Below are positions 33,255 through 42,654 of a stretch of 64,000 nt of DNA, one piece after another. The notes beneath the pieces were generated by a model, which searched no databases, was not told where the DNA came from, and saw only the letters and a program-made list of their open reading frames with translations. The DNA comes from Bryobacterales bacterium. Its GTDB lineage: Bacteria; Acidobacteriota; Terriglobia; Bryobacterales; Bryobacteraceae. Every line of letters begins with the position of its first letter. The stretch's first letter is position 1. The stretch covers positions 1 to 64,000 of the forward strand of contig JADKID010000042.1 of the NCBI GenBank assembly GCA_016721425.1, written 5' to 3'. Both the position numbers and the translations under genes were made by a program.

Positions 33255-35873
33255 TTACTGCAACGGCAGATCGCCTTGCGGGTCCTCGGCCTCCACCTCT
33301 TCCGCTTCCTGGACGGTTGTGGCGGCGGCAACGGCATCGCCGGGCTCCATGGTCACCAATTTGACTCCGGAGGCCGAGCGGCCCGTTTTGCGGATGGACT
33401 CCGCTTCGGTCCGAATGATCTTACCATCGCGGGTGATGAGGATGACATCAGTGTCTTCCGCTACTCCGAGGATGGCAAGCACCTTACCGGTCTTGTTGGT
33501 CACCTTCATGTTGATGACGCCGCGGCCGGCGCGGCCTTGCAGGCGGTATTCGCTGATCTTGGTGCGCTTGCCGAAACCGTTTTCGGAGACGGAGAGCGTG
33601 AGATCTTCTTCGGTGACGACTTCCATGCCGATGATGTAGTCGTCCATATCGAGGCGCATGGAGGTGACGCCGGCCGCCGGGCGGCCCATGGCGCGCACGT
33701 CGGTTTCGGGGAACTTGATGGCCATGCCGTCGCGGGTGGCGATGAAGATCAGATTGGTGCCATCGGAGATGCGGGCGCTGATCAGCTCGTCGTTGTCCTT
33801 GAGGCCGATGGCGATGATGCCGCGGGCCATGGGGTTATCGAACTCGGTGAGGCCGGATTTCTTGATGACGCCGCGCTTGGTGGCCATCACGATGTAGCGA
33901 TCCGGTGTGAACTCCTTGACCGAGAGGAAGGTGCGCACCGTCTCGTCGGGCTGGAGGTTGATGAGGCCGTTGATGTTCTTGCCCTTGGTGGCGGCGGCGG
34001 CATCGGGGATGTTGTAGACCTTGAGCCAATAGAGGCGGCCCATGGAGGTGAAGATCAGCAGGTAGCTGTGGGTGTTGGCCACCATGAGGTGCTCCACCAC
34101 ATCTTCCGTGCGCGTGGCCATGCCGATGCGGCCCTTGCCGCCGCGAGACTGGCGGCGATAGGTATCGAGCGAGGTGCGCTTGAGATAGCCGCCGCGGGTG
34201 ACAGTGACGACGACGTCCTCGGGCTTGATGAGGTCTTCGAGATTGATCTCGCCCTCATCCTCGATGATCTGGGTGCGGCGGGCGTCGCCGAAGTTTGCTT
34301 TGACTTCCTGGAGTTCCTTGATGATGACGGCGCGGAGGACCTGATCGGAGCCCAGGATTTCGAGGTATCCGGCGATCATGCGTTGGATCTCGGCGAGCTC
34401 GTCGAGGATCTTCTGCTGCTCCATGCCGGTGAGGCGCTGCAACTGCAGTTCGATGATGGCCTGAGCCTGGCGCTCGGAGAAATCGAAGCGGGAGAGCAGG
34501 GCGCCGTCGAAGATGAGGGTGGGCGACCACTTGGCCAGCACCTCTTCGAGGCGCGGATTTTCGGGGAACGTCATCGTGCCGGTGAGGGCCTCGCGGGCCT
34601 CACGCGGGTTGCGGGAGGTGCGCACGGTTTCGATGACGGCGTCGAGATTCTGAAGGGCTTTCTGGAAGCCGACCAAGAGATGCTCACGCTCGCGGGCTTT
34701 GCGGAGGAGGTATTCGGTGCGCCGGCGGACCACCTCAACGCGATGATCGATGAAGCGCTTGATGCAATCGATGAGGCCGAGCTCGCGCGGCTGTCCGTTG
34801 ACGATGGACAGCATGATGACGCCGAAATTGACCTGCATCTGCGTAAAGCGGAACAGGTTGTTGAGGACGATGTCGGCCTGTTCGCCACGCTTGAGCTCGA
34901 TGACGACGCGCATGCCGTCGCGGTCGCTCTCGTCACGAACGTCGGAGATGCCGTCAAGCTTCTTCTCGTTGACGAGGGTGGCGATGTTTTCGACGAGGCG
35001 CGCCTTGTTGACCTGATAGGGCAGCTCGGTGATGACGATGGAATCGCGATCCTTGCCGAACTTCTCTTCGTGGACTTTGGCGCGGATCTTCATGGAGCCG
35101 CGGCCCTTGGAGAAGTAGTCGTAGATGCCCTGGCGGCCGAGGATGATGGCGCCGGTGGGGAAATCGGGGCCGGGGACCATCTCCATTACCTTGTCGAGGG
35201 GGAGGAGCGGATCCTTGACGAGCTCGATGGCGGCGCTGACGATTTCGCCGAGATTGTGGGGCGGGATGCGCGTGGCCATGCCCACTGCGATGCCCTCGCT
35301 GCCGTTGACGAGCAGGTTGGGGATGCGGGTGGGCAGGACCTCGGGCTCGGTTTCGCTGTCGTCGTAGTTGGGGCGGAAGTCGACGGTTTCCTTGTCGATG
35401 TCTTCGAGAAGGGCGGCGGCGATCTTGGAGAGGCGGGCCTCGGTGTACCGCATGGCCGCCGGGGGATCGGCATCGACGGAGCCGAAGTTGCCCTGGCCGT
35501 CCACCATGGGGTAGCGCATGGAGAAGGGCTGGGCGAGGCGGACGAGGGCGTCGTAGACGGAGGAGTCGCCGTGGGGGTGGAAACGGCCGAGCACCTGGCC
35601 GACGATCTTGGCGCACTTGGTGGTGGGACGGTTGAAGTTGAGGCCCATCTCGCTCATTCCATAGAGGATGCGGCGGTGCACCGGCTTCAGGCCGTCGCGC
35701 ACGTCGGGCAGGGCGCGGCCGATGATGACCGACATCGAGTAGTCGAGATACGACTTGCGCATCTCGTCTTCGATGTTGACTGGGGTGATGTTCCTGCGGT
35801 CGCCGAGAGGCAGGGTGGGCTGCTCTGGCTGCTCGGGATGTTGCGGGTTTTCAGGATCCTGCGGATTGGCCAT
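33255..35873 (-). CDS. gyrA: DNA gyrase subunit A
   Basis: The 872-aa protein has all GyrA hallmarks: GRALPDVRDGLKPVHRRIL, catalytic Tyr143 in AAMRYTEARL, and the C-terminal pinwheel with the GyrA-box RQSRGGKG that distinguishes gyrase from topoisomerase IV. In the quinolone region HPHGDSSVYD the positions equal to E. coli Ser83 and Asp87 are Ser104 and Asp108, the sensitive state. The enzyme introduces negative supercoils with GyrB, whose gene is not in the window. A Pro/Gln-rich 20-residue N-terminal extension precedes the conserved domain. DUF2339 follows 27 bp downstream. Confidence 0.98.
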   Translation of the reverse strand: MANPQDPENPQHPEQPEQPTLPLGDRRNITPVNIEDEMRKSYLDYSMSVIIGRALPDVRDGLKPVHRRILYGMSEMGLNFNRPTTKCAKIVGQVLGRFHPHGDSSVYDALVRLAQPFSMRYPMVDGQGNFGSVDADPPAAMRYTEARLSKIAAALLEDIDKETVDFRPNYDDSETEPEVLPTRIPNLLVNGSEGIAVGMATRIPPHNLGEIVSAAIELVKDPLLPLDKVMEMVPGPDFPTGAIILGRQGIYDYFSKGRGSMKIRAKVHEEKFGKDRDSIVITELPYQVNKARLVENIATLVNEKKLDGISDVRDESDRDGMRVVIELKRGEQADIVLNNLFRFTQMQVNFGVIMLSIVNGQPRELGLIDCIKRFIDHRVEVVRRRTEYLLRKAREREHLLVGFQKALQNLDAVIETVRTSRNPREAREALTGTMTFPENPRLEEVLAKWSPTLIFDGALLSRFDFSERQAQAIIELQLQRLTGMEQQKILDELAEIQRMIAGYLEILGSDQVLRAVIIKELQEVKANFGDARRTQIIEDEGEINLEDLIKPEDVVVTVTRGGYLKRTSLDTYRRQSRGGKGRIGMATRTEDVVEHLMVANTHSYLLIFTSMGRLYWLKVYNIPDAAAATKGKNINGLINLQPDETVRTFLSVKEFTPDRYIVMATKRGVIKKSGLTEFDNPMARGIIAIGLKDNDELISARISDGTNLIFIATRDGMAIKFPETDVRAMGRPAAGVTSMRLDMDDYIIGMEVVTEEDLTLSVSENGFGKRTKISEYRLQGRAGRGVINMKVTNKTGKVLAILGVAEDTDVILITRDGKIIRTEAESIRKTGRSASGVKLVTMEPGDAVAAATTVQEAEEVEAEDPQGDLPLQ

Positions 35874-35942
35874 AGATAAACCATTAGTTTACCAAAATGG
35901 TTGAAAGAATGGGGCTTATGGTAGGCTGGGAGGAAGGACAGC

Positions 35943-36914
35943 ATGCTGAGCATCGTCATCCCCATCCACAACGAAGAGCGGGCCATCCTGCGCCTGTACG
36001 ACCGGCTGACGGTGGTGCTGGAGGAGATTGACAAGCCCTACGAGCTCATTTTCATTGACGATGCATCGTCGGACCGCAGCTTTGAGTTGCTGGCGAATCT
36101 GGTGGAGACCGATGCGCGGCTGAAGGTGATCCGGCTGCGGCGCAACTTCGGGCAGACGGCGGCGCTTTCGGCGGGCTTTGACGAGGCGAAGGGCGAGGTC
36201 ATCATCTCGATGGACGGCGACCTGCAGCACGCGCCCGAGGACATGCCGGCGCTGCTGGCCAAGATCGACGAAGGATTCGATATCGCCAGCGGCTGGAGGA
36301 AAGAGCGCAACGACAATCTGGTGATGCGCAAGGTGCCGTCGCGGATCGCCAACTGGCTGATGAAGAAGGCAAGCGGAGTAGACCTGCACGACTTTGGGAC
36401 GACGTTCAAGGCGTACCGGAGCGAGGTGATCAAGGACATCAACCTGTATGGCGAGCTGCACCGGTTCATCCCGGCGCTGGCGAGCTTTTACGGGGCGCGC
36501 ATCGCGGAGGTGCCGATTCAGAATCCGCCGCGGACGGGCGGGGCGTCGCACTACGGGATCGGGCGGACGTTCAACGTGATGTTCGACATCATCACTCTGC
36601 GCTTTCTGTTGAAGTACTTCACTCGGCCGATGCACTTTTTCGGGCGGATCGGGCTGGCGTGCGTGACCGTGGGCGGCGCCATTCTGAGCTTTCTGCTCGT
36701 GAAGAAGATCATGGGGATGGAGATCATCCTGGAGAACGGTCCGCTGCTGTTCACGGGCGGCTTGCTCTTGCTGGTGGGTCTGGTGATGTTCACGACGGGG
36801 CTGCTGGGCGAGATGATGATGCGGACGTACTTTGAGAGCCAGGGACGGCGGATCTATGCCGTGCGGGAAGTGCGGACGCAGCACGAGACGAAGGCGGCGG
36901 GCGAGGGCAAGTAG
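35943..36914 (+). CDS. Family 2 glycosyltransferase (DPM1/ArnC/GtrB-like)
   Basis: The 323-aa protein carries a GT-A domain (LSIVIPIHNEERAI, FIDDASSDRS, DxD at MDGDLQHAPED) and two C-terminal transmembrane helices (IGLACVTVGGAILSFLLV and PLLFTGGLLLLVGLVMFTTG). This is the architecture of polyprenyl-phosphate glycosyltransferases that charge the lipid carrier with a sugar on the cytoplasmic face. The sugar is not predictable. GGGAGGAAGGA lies upstream of ATG 35943. It is divergent from gyrA with 69 bp between. Confidence 0.88.
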   Translation: MLSIVIPIHNEERAILRLYDRLTVVLEEIDKPYELIFIDDASSDRSFELLANLVETDARLKVIRLRRNFGQTAALSAGFDEAKGEVIISMDGDLQHAPEDMPALLAKIDEGFDIASGWRKERNDNLVMRKVPSRIANWLMKKASGVDLHDFGTTFKAYRSEVIKDINLYGELHRFIPALASFYGARIAEVPIQNPPRTGGASHYGIGRTFNVMFDIITLRFLLKYFTRPMHFFGRIGLACVTVGGAILSFLLVKKIMGMEIILENGPLLFTGGLLLLVGLVMFTTGLLGEMMMRTYFESQGRRIYAVREVRTQHETKAAGEGK

Positions 36915-36953
36915 GGGCGCGGTGAATTGGGAATTGAGTAGACCGTCCCCGAA

Positions 36954-37757
36954 TTAGCGCCAGCGTTGGTCGAAGAGGCCGGCCATGCCTTCGGCGAAGC
37001 CGTGGTGATCGAAGACTACGGCGGTCCAGGCGGGCCTAGTGATCACAGGGTCGAGTAGAGCCACCAGGCCCTGGGAGTTGTCGAAGACGGCCAGCTTCAT
37101 GGGCAGAGAATCGACCAGGCGGGTTTCGATACCGACCGCTTTATAGTCCTCCAGGCGCTCGCGGTGTACATCGTCGAGAGCTCCGGATTCCAGGAGAATG
37201 CGGCAGCGGACTCCGCGCAGGGCGGCCTGTTTCACCAGCTGCTCGTCGAGGGGATCGACGGCGTAGGGCGGGCGGGAGAACTCGACGTACTCGTGCTCCA
37301 CGGCGGTGAGCATGGAGCGGTAGTGGACGGCGATCTGGGAAGGATCGTTGACGATGCGCAGGTAATCGAGGGTGCCGCGGCCTCCCTGCCCTTCGGCGTA
37401 GGCGGCGCGGAGCTCCTGGGCCAGCGAGGTGCCGTGGCGGCGCTGATCGTTGAGTTGCTGCTCCATCATTTCTTTCTGGCGTTCGAGATAGGCGGGGATG
37501 GCGAGGCCGGGCTCGACCGCGGAGAAGAGCTTGGTCTTTTCCTGGACCACCTGGGCAAAGCCGCGCTCCACTAAGCTATCGAGCACTTCGTAGATCTTCT
37601 GGCGGGGCACGCGGGCGCGAGCGGCGAGCTCCAACGCCTTAAATCTGGGGTGGCCGACGAGCACGAGATAGGAGCGCGCCTCGTAAGCGTTGAGCCCAAC
37701 CTGCTGGAGCCGGCGCCAGTATCTTTCGTAATCGACCTCGGCCAAGTCATTTGGCAT
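36954..37757 (-). CDS. TrmB-family transcriptional regulator
   Basis: Residues 15-85 form a winged helix of TrmB type: VGLNAYEARSYLVLVGHPRFKALELA and RVPRQKIYEVLDSLVERGFAQ. After a helical linker (about 95-130) comes an effector-binding, phospholipase-D-like domain (DPLDEQLVKQAALRGVRCRILLE, LVALLDPVITRP). TrmB proteins are most common in archaea, where they sense sugars; bacterial members are often repressors beside metabolic genes. It is divergent from the MoxR-like gene (39-bp gap), which it may control. No Shine-Dalgarno is evident before ATG 37757. Confidence 0.8.
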   Translation of the reverse strand: MPNDLAEVDYERYWRRLQQVGLNAYEARSYLVLVGHPRFKALELAARARVPRQKIYEVLDSLVERGFAQVVQEKTKLFSAVEPGLAIPAYLERQKEMMEQQLNDQRRHGTSLAQELRAAYAEGQGGRGTLDYLRIVNDPSQIAVHYRSMLTAVEHEYVEFSRPPYAVDPLDEQLVKQAALRGVRCRILLESGALDDVHRERLEDYKAVGIETRLVDSLPMKLAVFDNSQGLVALLDPVITRPAWTAVVFDHHGFAEGMAGLFDQRWR

Positions 37758-37796
37758 AGAAGAGATCTATCACACTCCGAGGCGCATCTGTATAAG

Positions 37797-39266
37797 ATGG
37801 ACGCAAAAACTCTGGGCGAGCTGCGGGCGAGTGGCTGGGATGGGTCGCGCAGCGTGAAGGACGAGCTGCGCGAGAATCTGATGCGCAAGCTGGCGTTGGG
37901 CGAAACTCTGTTTCCGGGCGTGGTGGGCTATGAGGACACGGTGGCGCCGCAGGTGGTGAACGCGGTGCTCTCGCGCCACAACTTCATTTTGCTGGGGTTG
38001 CGGGGCCAGGCCAAGACCAAACTAATCCGCATGCTGACCACCCTGCTGGACGAGCGGATGCCGTATATCGCGGGCTCGGAGATTCACGATCATCCGTATC
38101 AGCCGATCTCGAAGTATGCGCGGTCTCTGGTAGCGGAGATGGGCGACGAGACTCCGATTGCGTGGCTGACGGCGGAACAGCGCTACGTGGAGAAGCTGGC
38201 GACGCCGGACGTGACCATCGCCGATATGATCGGGGACATTGATCCGATCAAGGCGGCGCGCGCCGGGCAGAATATCAGCGACGAACTGACCATCCACTAC
38301 GGGCTGCTGCCGCGGGCCAACCGCGGGATCTTTGCGATCAATGAACTGCCGGACCTGGCGGGCAAGATCCAGGTGGGGCTGTTCAACATCCTGCAAGAGG
38401 GCGACGTGCAGATCAAAGGGTTTCCGGTGCGGATGCCTCTCGATCTGATGATGGTGTTCACGGCGAATCCGGAGGACTACACGGCGCGGGGCAAGATCAT
38501 CACGCCGTTGAAAGACAGGATTGGGAGCGAGATCCGGACGCATTATCCGCTGAGCGTGGAGCGCGGGATAGCGATCACGAAGCAGGAGTCGTGGACCACG
38601 CGCGGGCCCGTGGTGGATGTGGAGATCCCGGCGTGGATGCGGGAGTTGGTGGAGACTGTGGCGTTTGTGGCGCGCGAGGACAAGCGGATCGACAAGCGCA
38701 GCGGCGTGAGCCAGCGGCTGCCGATCTCGGCGCTGGAGAATGCGGTATCAAATGCGGAGCGGCGGGCGCTGGCCGCGGGCGAGAAGGAGGCGATGCCGCG
38801 CGTGGCGGATCTGTATGCGGCTCTGCCCTCGATCACAGGCAAGCTGGAGCTGGAGTATGAGGGAGAGTTGAAGGGCGGCGACGCGGTGGCGCGGGAACTG
38901 ATCCGGGCGGCGGTGGCGCGCGTGTATTCGCGGCTGTTCGATGGCGTGAATATGCGCGACATCACGGCGCACTTTCAGAACGGCGGGACGTTGAAGCTGG
39001 GCGAACTGGCGAGCTCGGCCGACGTGGTGGCGGCGCTGGAAGCAGTGCCGGGGTTGATGGAGAAGACGAAGCACGTGGGACTGGGCGCGCGGGAGAGCGA
39101 TGCGGCGCGGGCGGCGGCGGGGGAGTTCATTCTGGAGGGCCTGCACTCGCTGAAGCGGATCGGGCGGAGTGAAGAGTTGGGGTTCCAGGGCGAGGAGATC
39201 GAGGAGGAGGACGAGTGGCCTCCACGGCGGGGCGGAAAGAAAGACAAGCGCCGGAACTTCAATTGA
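37797..39266 (+). CDS. MoxR/ChlI-like AAA+ ATPase
   Basis: The 489-aa ATPase has Walker A GLRGQAKT (67-74) and a magnesium-chelatase/MoxR-type core with GLLPRANRGIFAINELPDL, then LFNILQEGDVQIKGF and FTANPEDYTARG. Walker B reads INE (Asn182-Glu183) where most AAA+ proteins have DE. ATG 37797 is preferred over an upstream frame that crosses the TrmB gene. MoxR-type ATPases remodel or activate partner proteins together with a vWA protein, which is exactly the next gene (12 bp downstream). The client is unknown. Confidence 0.85.
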   Translation: MDAKTLGELRASGWDGSRSVKDELRENLMRKLALGETLFPGVVGYEDTVAPQVVNAVLSRHNFILLGLRGQAKTKLIRMLTTLLDERMPYIAGSEIHDHPYQPISKYARSLVAEMGDETPIAWLTAEQRYVEKLATPDVTIADMIGDIDPIKAARAGQNISDELTIHYGLLPRANRGIFAINELPDLAGKIQVGLFNILQEGDVQIKGFPVRMPLDLMMVFTANPEDYTARGKIITPLKDRIGSEIRTHYPLSVERGIAITKQESWTTRGPVVDVEIPAWMRELVETVAFVAREDKRIDKRSGVSQRLPISALENAVSNAERRALAAGEKEAMPRVADLYAALPSITGKLELEYEGELKGGDAVARELIRAAVARVYSRLFDGVNMRDITAHFQNGGTLKLGELASSADVVAALEAVPGLMEKTKHVGLGARESDAARAAAGEFILEGLHSLKRIGRSEELGFQGEEIEEEDEWPPRRGGKKDKRRNFN

Positions 39267-39278
39267 GAAGGAGCGGCC

Positions 39279-40409
39279 ATGAAGCGAATCAAGTACTCCA
39301 AGTTTGAAGAAGACGACCTGGGGCTGAGCGCCGAGGACCTGATGCGGATGCTGGGCGATCTGCTGCTGGACAGCGGGTACTCGGGCTTCAGTGAGCTGAC
39401 GATGGAGCAGTTGCGGGAGGCTCTGAAGAAGGCACTGGAGGAGCGCGGGGAGTATTCGCAGGCGCAGATCGATCAGGCATTGGCGGGATTGCTGGCGAAG
39501 TTGGAAGAGGAGGGCTACGTCAGCACAGAGGAGCAGCGGGACCGCGTGACCGTGAACGTCACGGACAAGGCCGTGGACTTCCTGGGGTTCAAGACGCTGA
39601 AGGATCTGCTGGGCGGGCTGGGGCGGGCCTCGATGGGGGCGCACGAGACGCGGGAGATGGCGACGGGCGTGGAGACGAGCGGGGCCTCGCGGCAGTGGGA
39701 GTTTGGCGACACGCTGAATCTGGACACCAGCGCGACTCTGTTTTCCGCGATGCGGCGCGAGGGCGTGGGGATGCCGTTGAACCTGGAGTACGAAGACCTG
39801 CACGTCCACCAGAGCGAGTATCAGAGCTCGTGCGCGACGGTGGTGATGCTGGATTGCAGCCACTCGATGATTCTCTACGGCGAGGACCGCTTCACGCCGG
39901 CCAAACGCGTGGCGCTGGCGCTGGCGCACCTGATCCGCACGCAGTATCCGGGGGATTCGCTGCGGTTTGTGCTGTTTCACGATACGGCGGAGGAGGTGCG
40001 GCTGGGGGATCTGGCGCGGGTGCAGGTGGGGCCGTATTACACGAACACGCGCGACGGGTTGATCCTGGCGCAGAAGATCCTGGCGAGTGAGCGCAAGGAC
40101 ATGAAGCAGATCGTGATGATCACGGACGGGAAGCCCTCGGCCTTGACACTGGAAGACGGGCGGATCTACAGGAACCCGATGGGACTGGATCCGCTGGTGA
40201 TGAGCAAGACGCTGGAGGAAGTGGGACGGTGCAAGCGGGCCGGCATTCCGATTAACACGTTCATGCTGGCGACTGACTATGCGCTAGTGCAGTTTGTGCA
40301 GCAGGTGACGGAGATGTGCAAGGGCAAGGCGTATTTCACGACGCCGTACACGCTGGGGCAGTATGTGATGATGGACTTCCTCACGCGGAAGACGAAGACG
40401 GTGCACTAG
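39279..40409 (+). CDS. vWA-domain protein, partner of the MoxR-like ATPase
   Basis: The 376-aa protein has an N-terminal helical part (LTMEQLREALKKALEERGEY) and a C-terminal von Willebrand A domain whose metal-binding MIDAS begins DCSHS (192-196) and continues with HDTAEE and MITDGKPSA. Such pairs deliver a metal-dependent contact from the vWA protein to the AAA+ motor, as in magnesium chelatase. The start has GGAG 8 nt upstream. Its stop shares the CTAG palindrome with the stop of the convergent methyltransferase. Confidence 0.88.
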   Translation: MKRIKYSKFEEDDLGLSAEDLMRMLGDLLLDSGYSGFSELTMEQLREALKKALEERGEYSQAQIDQALAGLLAKLEEEGYVSTEEQRDRVTVNVTDKAVDFLGFKTLKDLLGGLGRASMGAHETREMATGVETSGASRQWEFGDTLNLDTSATLFSAMRREGVGMPLNLEYEDLHVHQSEYQSSCATVVMLDCSHSMILYGEDRFTPAKRVALALAHLIRTQYPGDSLRFVLFHDTAEEVRLGDLARVQVGPYYTNTRDGLILAQKILASERKDMKQIVMITDGKPSALTLEDGRIYRNPMGLDPLVMSKTLEEVGRCKRAGIPINTFMLATDYALVQFVQQVTEMCKGKAYFTTPYTLGQYVMMDFLTRKTKTVH

Positions 40410-41206
40410 CGCGGCAGCCAGGACGGCTTTCGGCAGCGGACGTGGAGGAAGTAGGCGACCACGCGTGTATCGGCGATGTGCGGAACGCGGCGGGCCATCT
40501 CTTCGTCGGCGTGGGGCTCGGCGGTGCGCTCGATGGTGAAGCCGGCATCGAGGATCGCGTTCAGCCATTCAGAGAGAGTGCGGTTGAATCGCGGGATCTC
40601 GAAGACGGGGTAAGCGGCGCGCGTCTCCTGGGGGGCGGCGGAGAAGGTCCAACGTTCGAGCTCTCCGTCGATGCGATCGAAGTAGCGGCCGATTTCCACT
40701 GCGTAGGGCTGGCCGCTTTCGTTTTTCAACTGGCGCCGGTGGGGCGTGGAATAGCAGGGGTGCGAGATGGAGAACTGGAGGAAGCCGCCGGGCCGCAGCA
40801 CGCGGCAGGCCTCGCGCAGGGCCGTTTCAGGTGCCGGCATATCCATGAGGCTCATGAAGGCAGTGGCGAAATCGAATTGCCGTGAGGCGAAGGGCAGAAG
40901 CTCGCCGCTGCCGGCCGCATAGCGGATGCCGAGAGGATTGTCACGTTCCGCGTCACGCGCGGCTTCGAGGAAAGCGGGCACGATGTCGACGCCGGTCATG
41001 CGAGCGCCGCGGCCGGCGAGCAGGCGAGTGTTGTGTCCTTCGCCGCAGCCAATGTCGAGTCCCGACTGGCCATCAATGTTCGGCAGCATTGCCAGAAAGG
41101 CAGGTGTGTTCAGAGTGTCGCGATAGACGTCCCAGCCTTGGCGCGACAGTGCTGTCCAGGCGTGGGCGTTCCGGCGCCAGTAGAGCCCAACCTCGCGAGT
41201 GTCCAT
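40406..41206 (-). CDS. Class I SAM-dependent methyltransferase
   Basis: The 266-aa protein has the SAM-binding motif I LDIGCGEGHNTRLLA (about 50-64), motif II TGVDIVPAFLEAA, and motif III FDFATAFMSLMDM followed by VLRPGGFLQFSISHP. This is a Methyltransf_11-type enzyme acting in the cytoplasm on an unknown acceptor. It contains an SHPCYSTPH segment seen in related small-molecule methyltransferases. Nearest same-strand gene lies 47 bp away, so co-transcription with the 41254-41889 genes is possible. Confidence 0.85.
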   Translation of the reverse strand: MDTREVGLYWRRNAHAWTALSRQGWDVYRDTLNTPAFLAMLPNIDGQSGLDIGCGEGHNTRLLAGRGARMTGVDIVPAFLEAARDAERDNPLGIRYAAGSGELLPFASRQFDFATAFMSLMDMPAPETALREACRVLRPGGFLQFSISHPCYSTPHRRQLKNESGQPYAVEIGRYFDRIDGELERWTFSAAPQETRAAYPVFEIPRFNRTLSEWLNAILDAGFTIERTAEPHADEEMARRVPHIADTRVVAYFLHVRCRKPSWLPR

Positions 41207-41253
41207 CAGGACATTGTCGCGCAGGACATTGTCGCGTAAACGGGCTGGCGGGC

Positions 41254-41532
41254 CTACGCCGGGAACTTGCGGATCATCTCGAGGCAGGCGCTGAGCGCTT
41301 TGCTGTGCGTGTTGCCCCAGCCGCAGGGCGTGATGGCGCCGAACTGCTCATTCACCGTGCGATTGGCTTTCGCCAGAAACTTCATCGTCGGGTCCTTGGG
41401 CGTCAGGTACTCGTGGACCGCGATGAGGAACTCGACCTCTTCGCCGGCGGCGTTGGCCTGGCACATGGAGTAGTACTCCACGCGGGCGAGTTGCTCGGCC
41501 TTGTCTTTTTGTAAAAACTCCCAATCCGCCAT
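41254..41532 (-). CDS. Hypothetical protein (92 aa) downstream of STAS gene
   Basis: The soluble, mixed alpha/beta 92-aa protein begins MADWEFLQKDKAEQLARVEYYSM and contains two spaced Cys (C24, C69) and a TPCGWGNTHSKALSACLEM segment. No family recognised. It follows the STAS gene by 12 bp on the same strand and GGAG stands upstream of its ATG, so it is probably part of the same regulatory operon. Confidence 0.6.
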   Translation of the reverse strand: MADWEFLQKDKAEQLARVEYYSMCQANAAGEEVEFLIAVHEYLTPKDPTMKFLAKANRTVNEQFGAITPCGWGNTHSKALSACLEMIRKFPA

Positions 41533-41544
41533 GAGTGCCGCTCC

Positions 41545-41889
41545 TTATTCGAGGGCCAGGAGAGCGGAGTCCATCGTCTCGTGGATGGAGAGCATCTTGT
41601 TGGCGTGGGTGATATTGAAGACGTTCTGGACGCGCGGGTTGACGCCGAACAGAGCAGACTTGCCGCCGACGGCGCTCATGCGCGAACAGGTGACAATCAA
41701 CATACCGAGGGCGGCGCTATCGATGGTCTCGGTCTCGGTGAGATCGATGAGGAGCTTGCGCACTCCGGCATCGAGCAGACCCTTGGCATCATACTCGGCG
41801 TCGCTGAGGGCATTGCCAAGATGCATGCGGCCTTTGATGATAAAACGGGTGACCCCGGAATCCATTGAGATTTTTTCGATGGCGAGCAT
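41545..41889 (-). CDS. STAS-domain anti-sigma-factor antagonist
   Basis: The 114-aa single STAS domain reads TRFIIKGRMHLGNA, LLIDLTETETIDSAALGMLI and LFGVNPRVQNVFNITH. The Ser in IDSAALG is where SpoIIAA-type antagonists are phosphorylated by an RsbW-like kinase. It would release a sigma factor or partner when dephosphorylated. No kinase gene is adjacent; an RsbW-like HATPase is at 15358. The 41254 product may be its partner. Confidence 0.88.
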   Translation of the reverse strand: MLAIEKISMDSGVTRFIIKGRMHLGNALSDAEYDAKGLLDAGVRKLLIDLTETETIDSAALGMLIVTCSRMSAVGGKSALFGVNPRVQNVFNITHANKMLSIHETMDSALLALE

Positions 41890-41967
41890 AGTGAAACCGT
41901 GCCCGCCATGGTAACACGAACCGGGGTCAATCTTTGCGAAGTAGTCCAGACAATCCGCGCGACGTGG

Positions 41968-42417
41968 TTAGTTGAGGCGGAAGGTCAGGATGTCGACGGT
42001 ATCGCCACCGGGATTCAGCGAGGATTTGCGGTAGGCGGCGAGTTCGCGAGTGGCGCTGCCGATCAGCTTGAACCCCTCATCGATGATGCGGTCCCGGTTG
42101 GCGGACGCGCGCAAGGCCGCCGTGAGCTCGGCATTGCTGAGCTTGCGCGCGCCGGCGAAATAGTCGTCAAGCAGGGTGTCGAGTGGGAAGGAATAGGTGA
42201 ATTTGTGAATGATCGACAGGGTTTTCGCGATCTGCTCGACGATGGTCGTCTCGACCAGGCCCTGGGGTTTGTACTGGTCGAAGACGACGGCGCGGATGTC
42301 CTCGTTTTGGGAGATAGGCTTGGATTCGGCAGTGGTTTCGGGGGCTTTGGCAGGCCCTTTGGTGGAGGTTGCGTCGCGGCGGACGCGTCTGTATTGGGTT
42401 GGCGTGGCGTTTGTCAT
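41968..42417 (-). CDS. Hypothetical protein (149 aa)
   Basis: ATG 42417 is preferred to an in-frame start 31 codons upstream. The protein begins with a basic, disordered stretch (MTNATPTQYRRVRRDATSTKG) followed by an alpha-helical domain (VFDQYKPQGLVETTIVEQIAKTLSIIHKF; LSNAELTAALRASANRDRII). The helical block resembles the C-terminal part of proteins that occur in large families in Acidobacteria, but I cannot name it. No signal or catalytic motif. Confidence 0.55.
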   Translation of the reverse strand: MTNATPTQYRRVRRDATSTKGPAKAPETTAESKPISQNEDIRAVVFDQYKPQGLVETTIVEQIAKTLSIIHKFTYSFPLDTLLDDYFAGARKLSNAELTAALRASANRDRIIDEGFKLIGSATRELAAYRKSSLNPGGDTVDILTFRLN

Positions 42418-42546
42418 CGCGATTCTTTGTAGCATGGCGGGTGGCGGGATTTTGGCCTCTCCAAATGCAAGTTGTTGATAAGAGGGATGATTGAGTTGCG
42501 AGATTCGCAAACTAAGGTTTCTTAATGGGCTGAAATGGCTGGGTGG

Positions 42547-42584
42547 GCCGGACGAGGGCGTCCGGCGCGGTCCAGGGGGACCGC
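42547..42584. repeat. Two adjacent hairpins with identical AGGG loops
   Basis: GCCGGACG-AGGG-CGTCCGGC (42547-42566) is followed without gap by GCGGTCC-AGGG-GGACCGC (42567-42584). They lie 70 bp past the stop of the minus-strand TPR gene and could form a double-stem end to its transcript. There is no T-tract. Confidence 0.5.
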
Positions 42585-42654
42585 CCCCCGAATGCTTTGG
42601 GTGGATGGTGCTGGGTGAGGAGGGCTGGGTGGTTGGTGCAGGCCCAGGATAGCT

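Noticed and set aside
32580..35879. 1099-codon plus-strand ORF
   Set aside because: Shadow of gyrA, which is certain.
37791..37796. TATAAG as promoter of the MoxR-like gene
   Set aside because: It touches the ATG, leaving no room for a start site.
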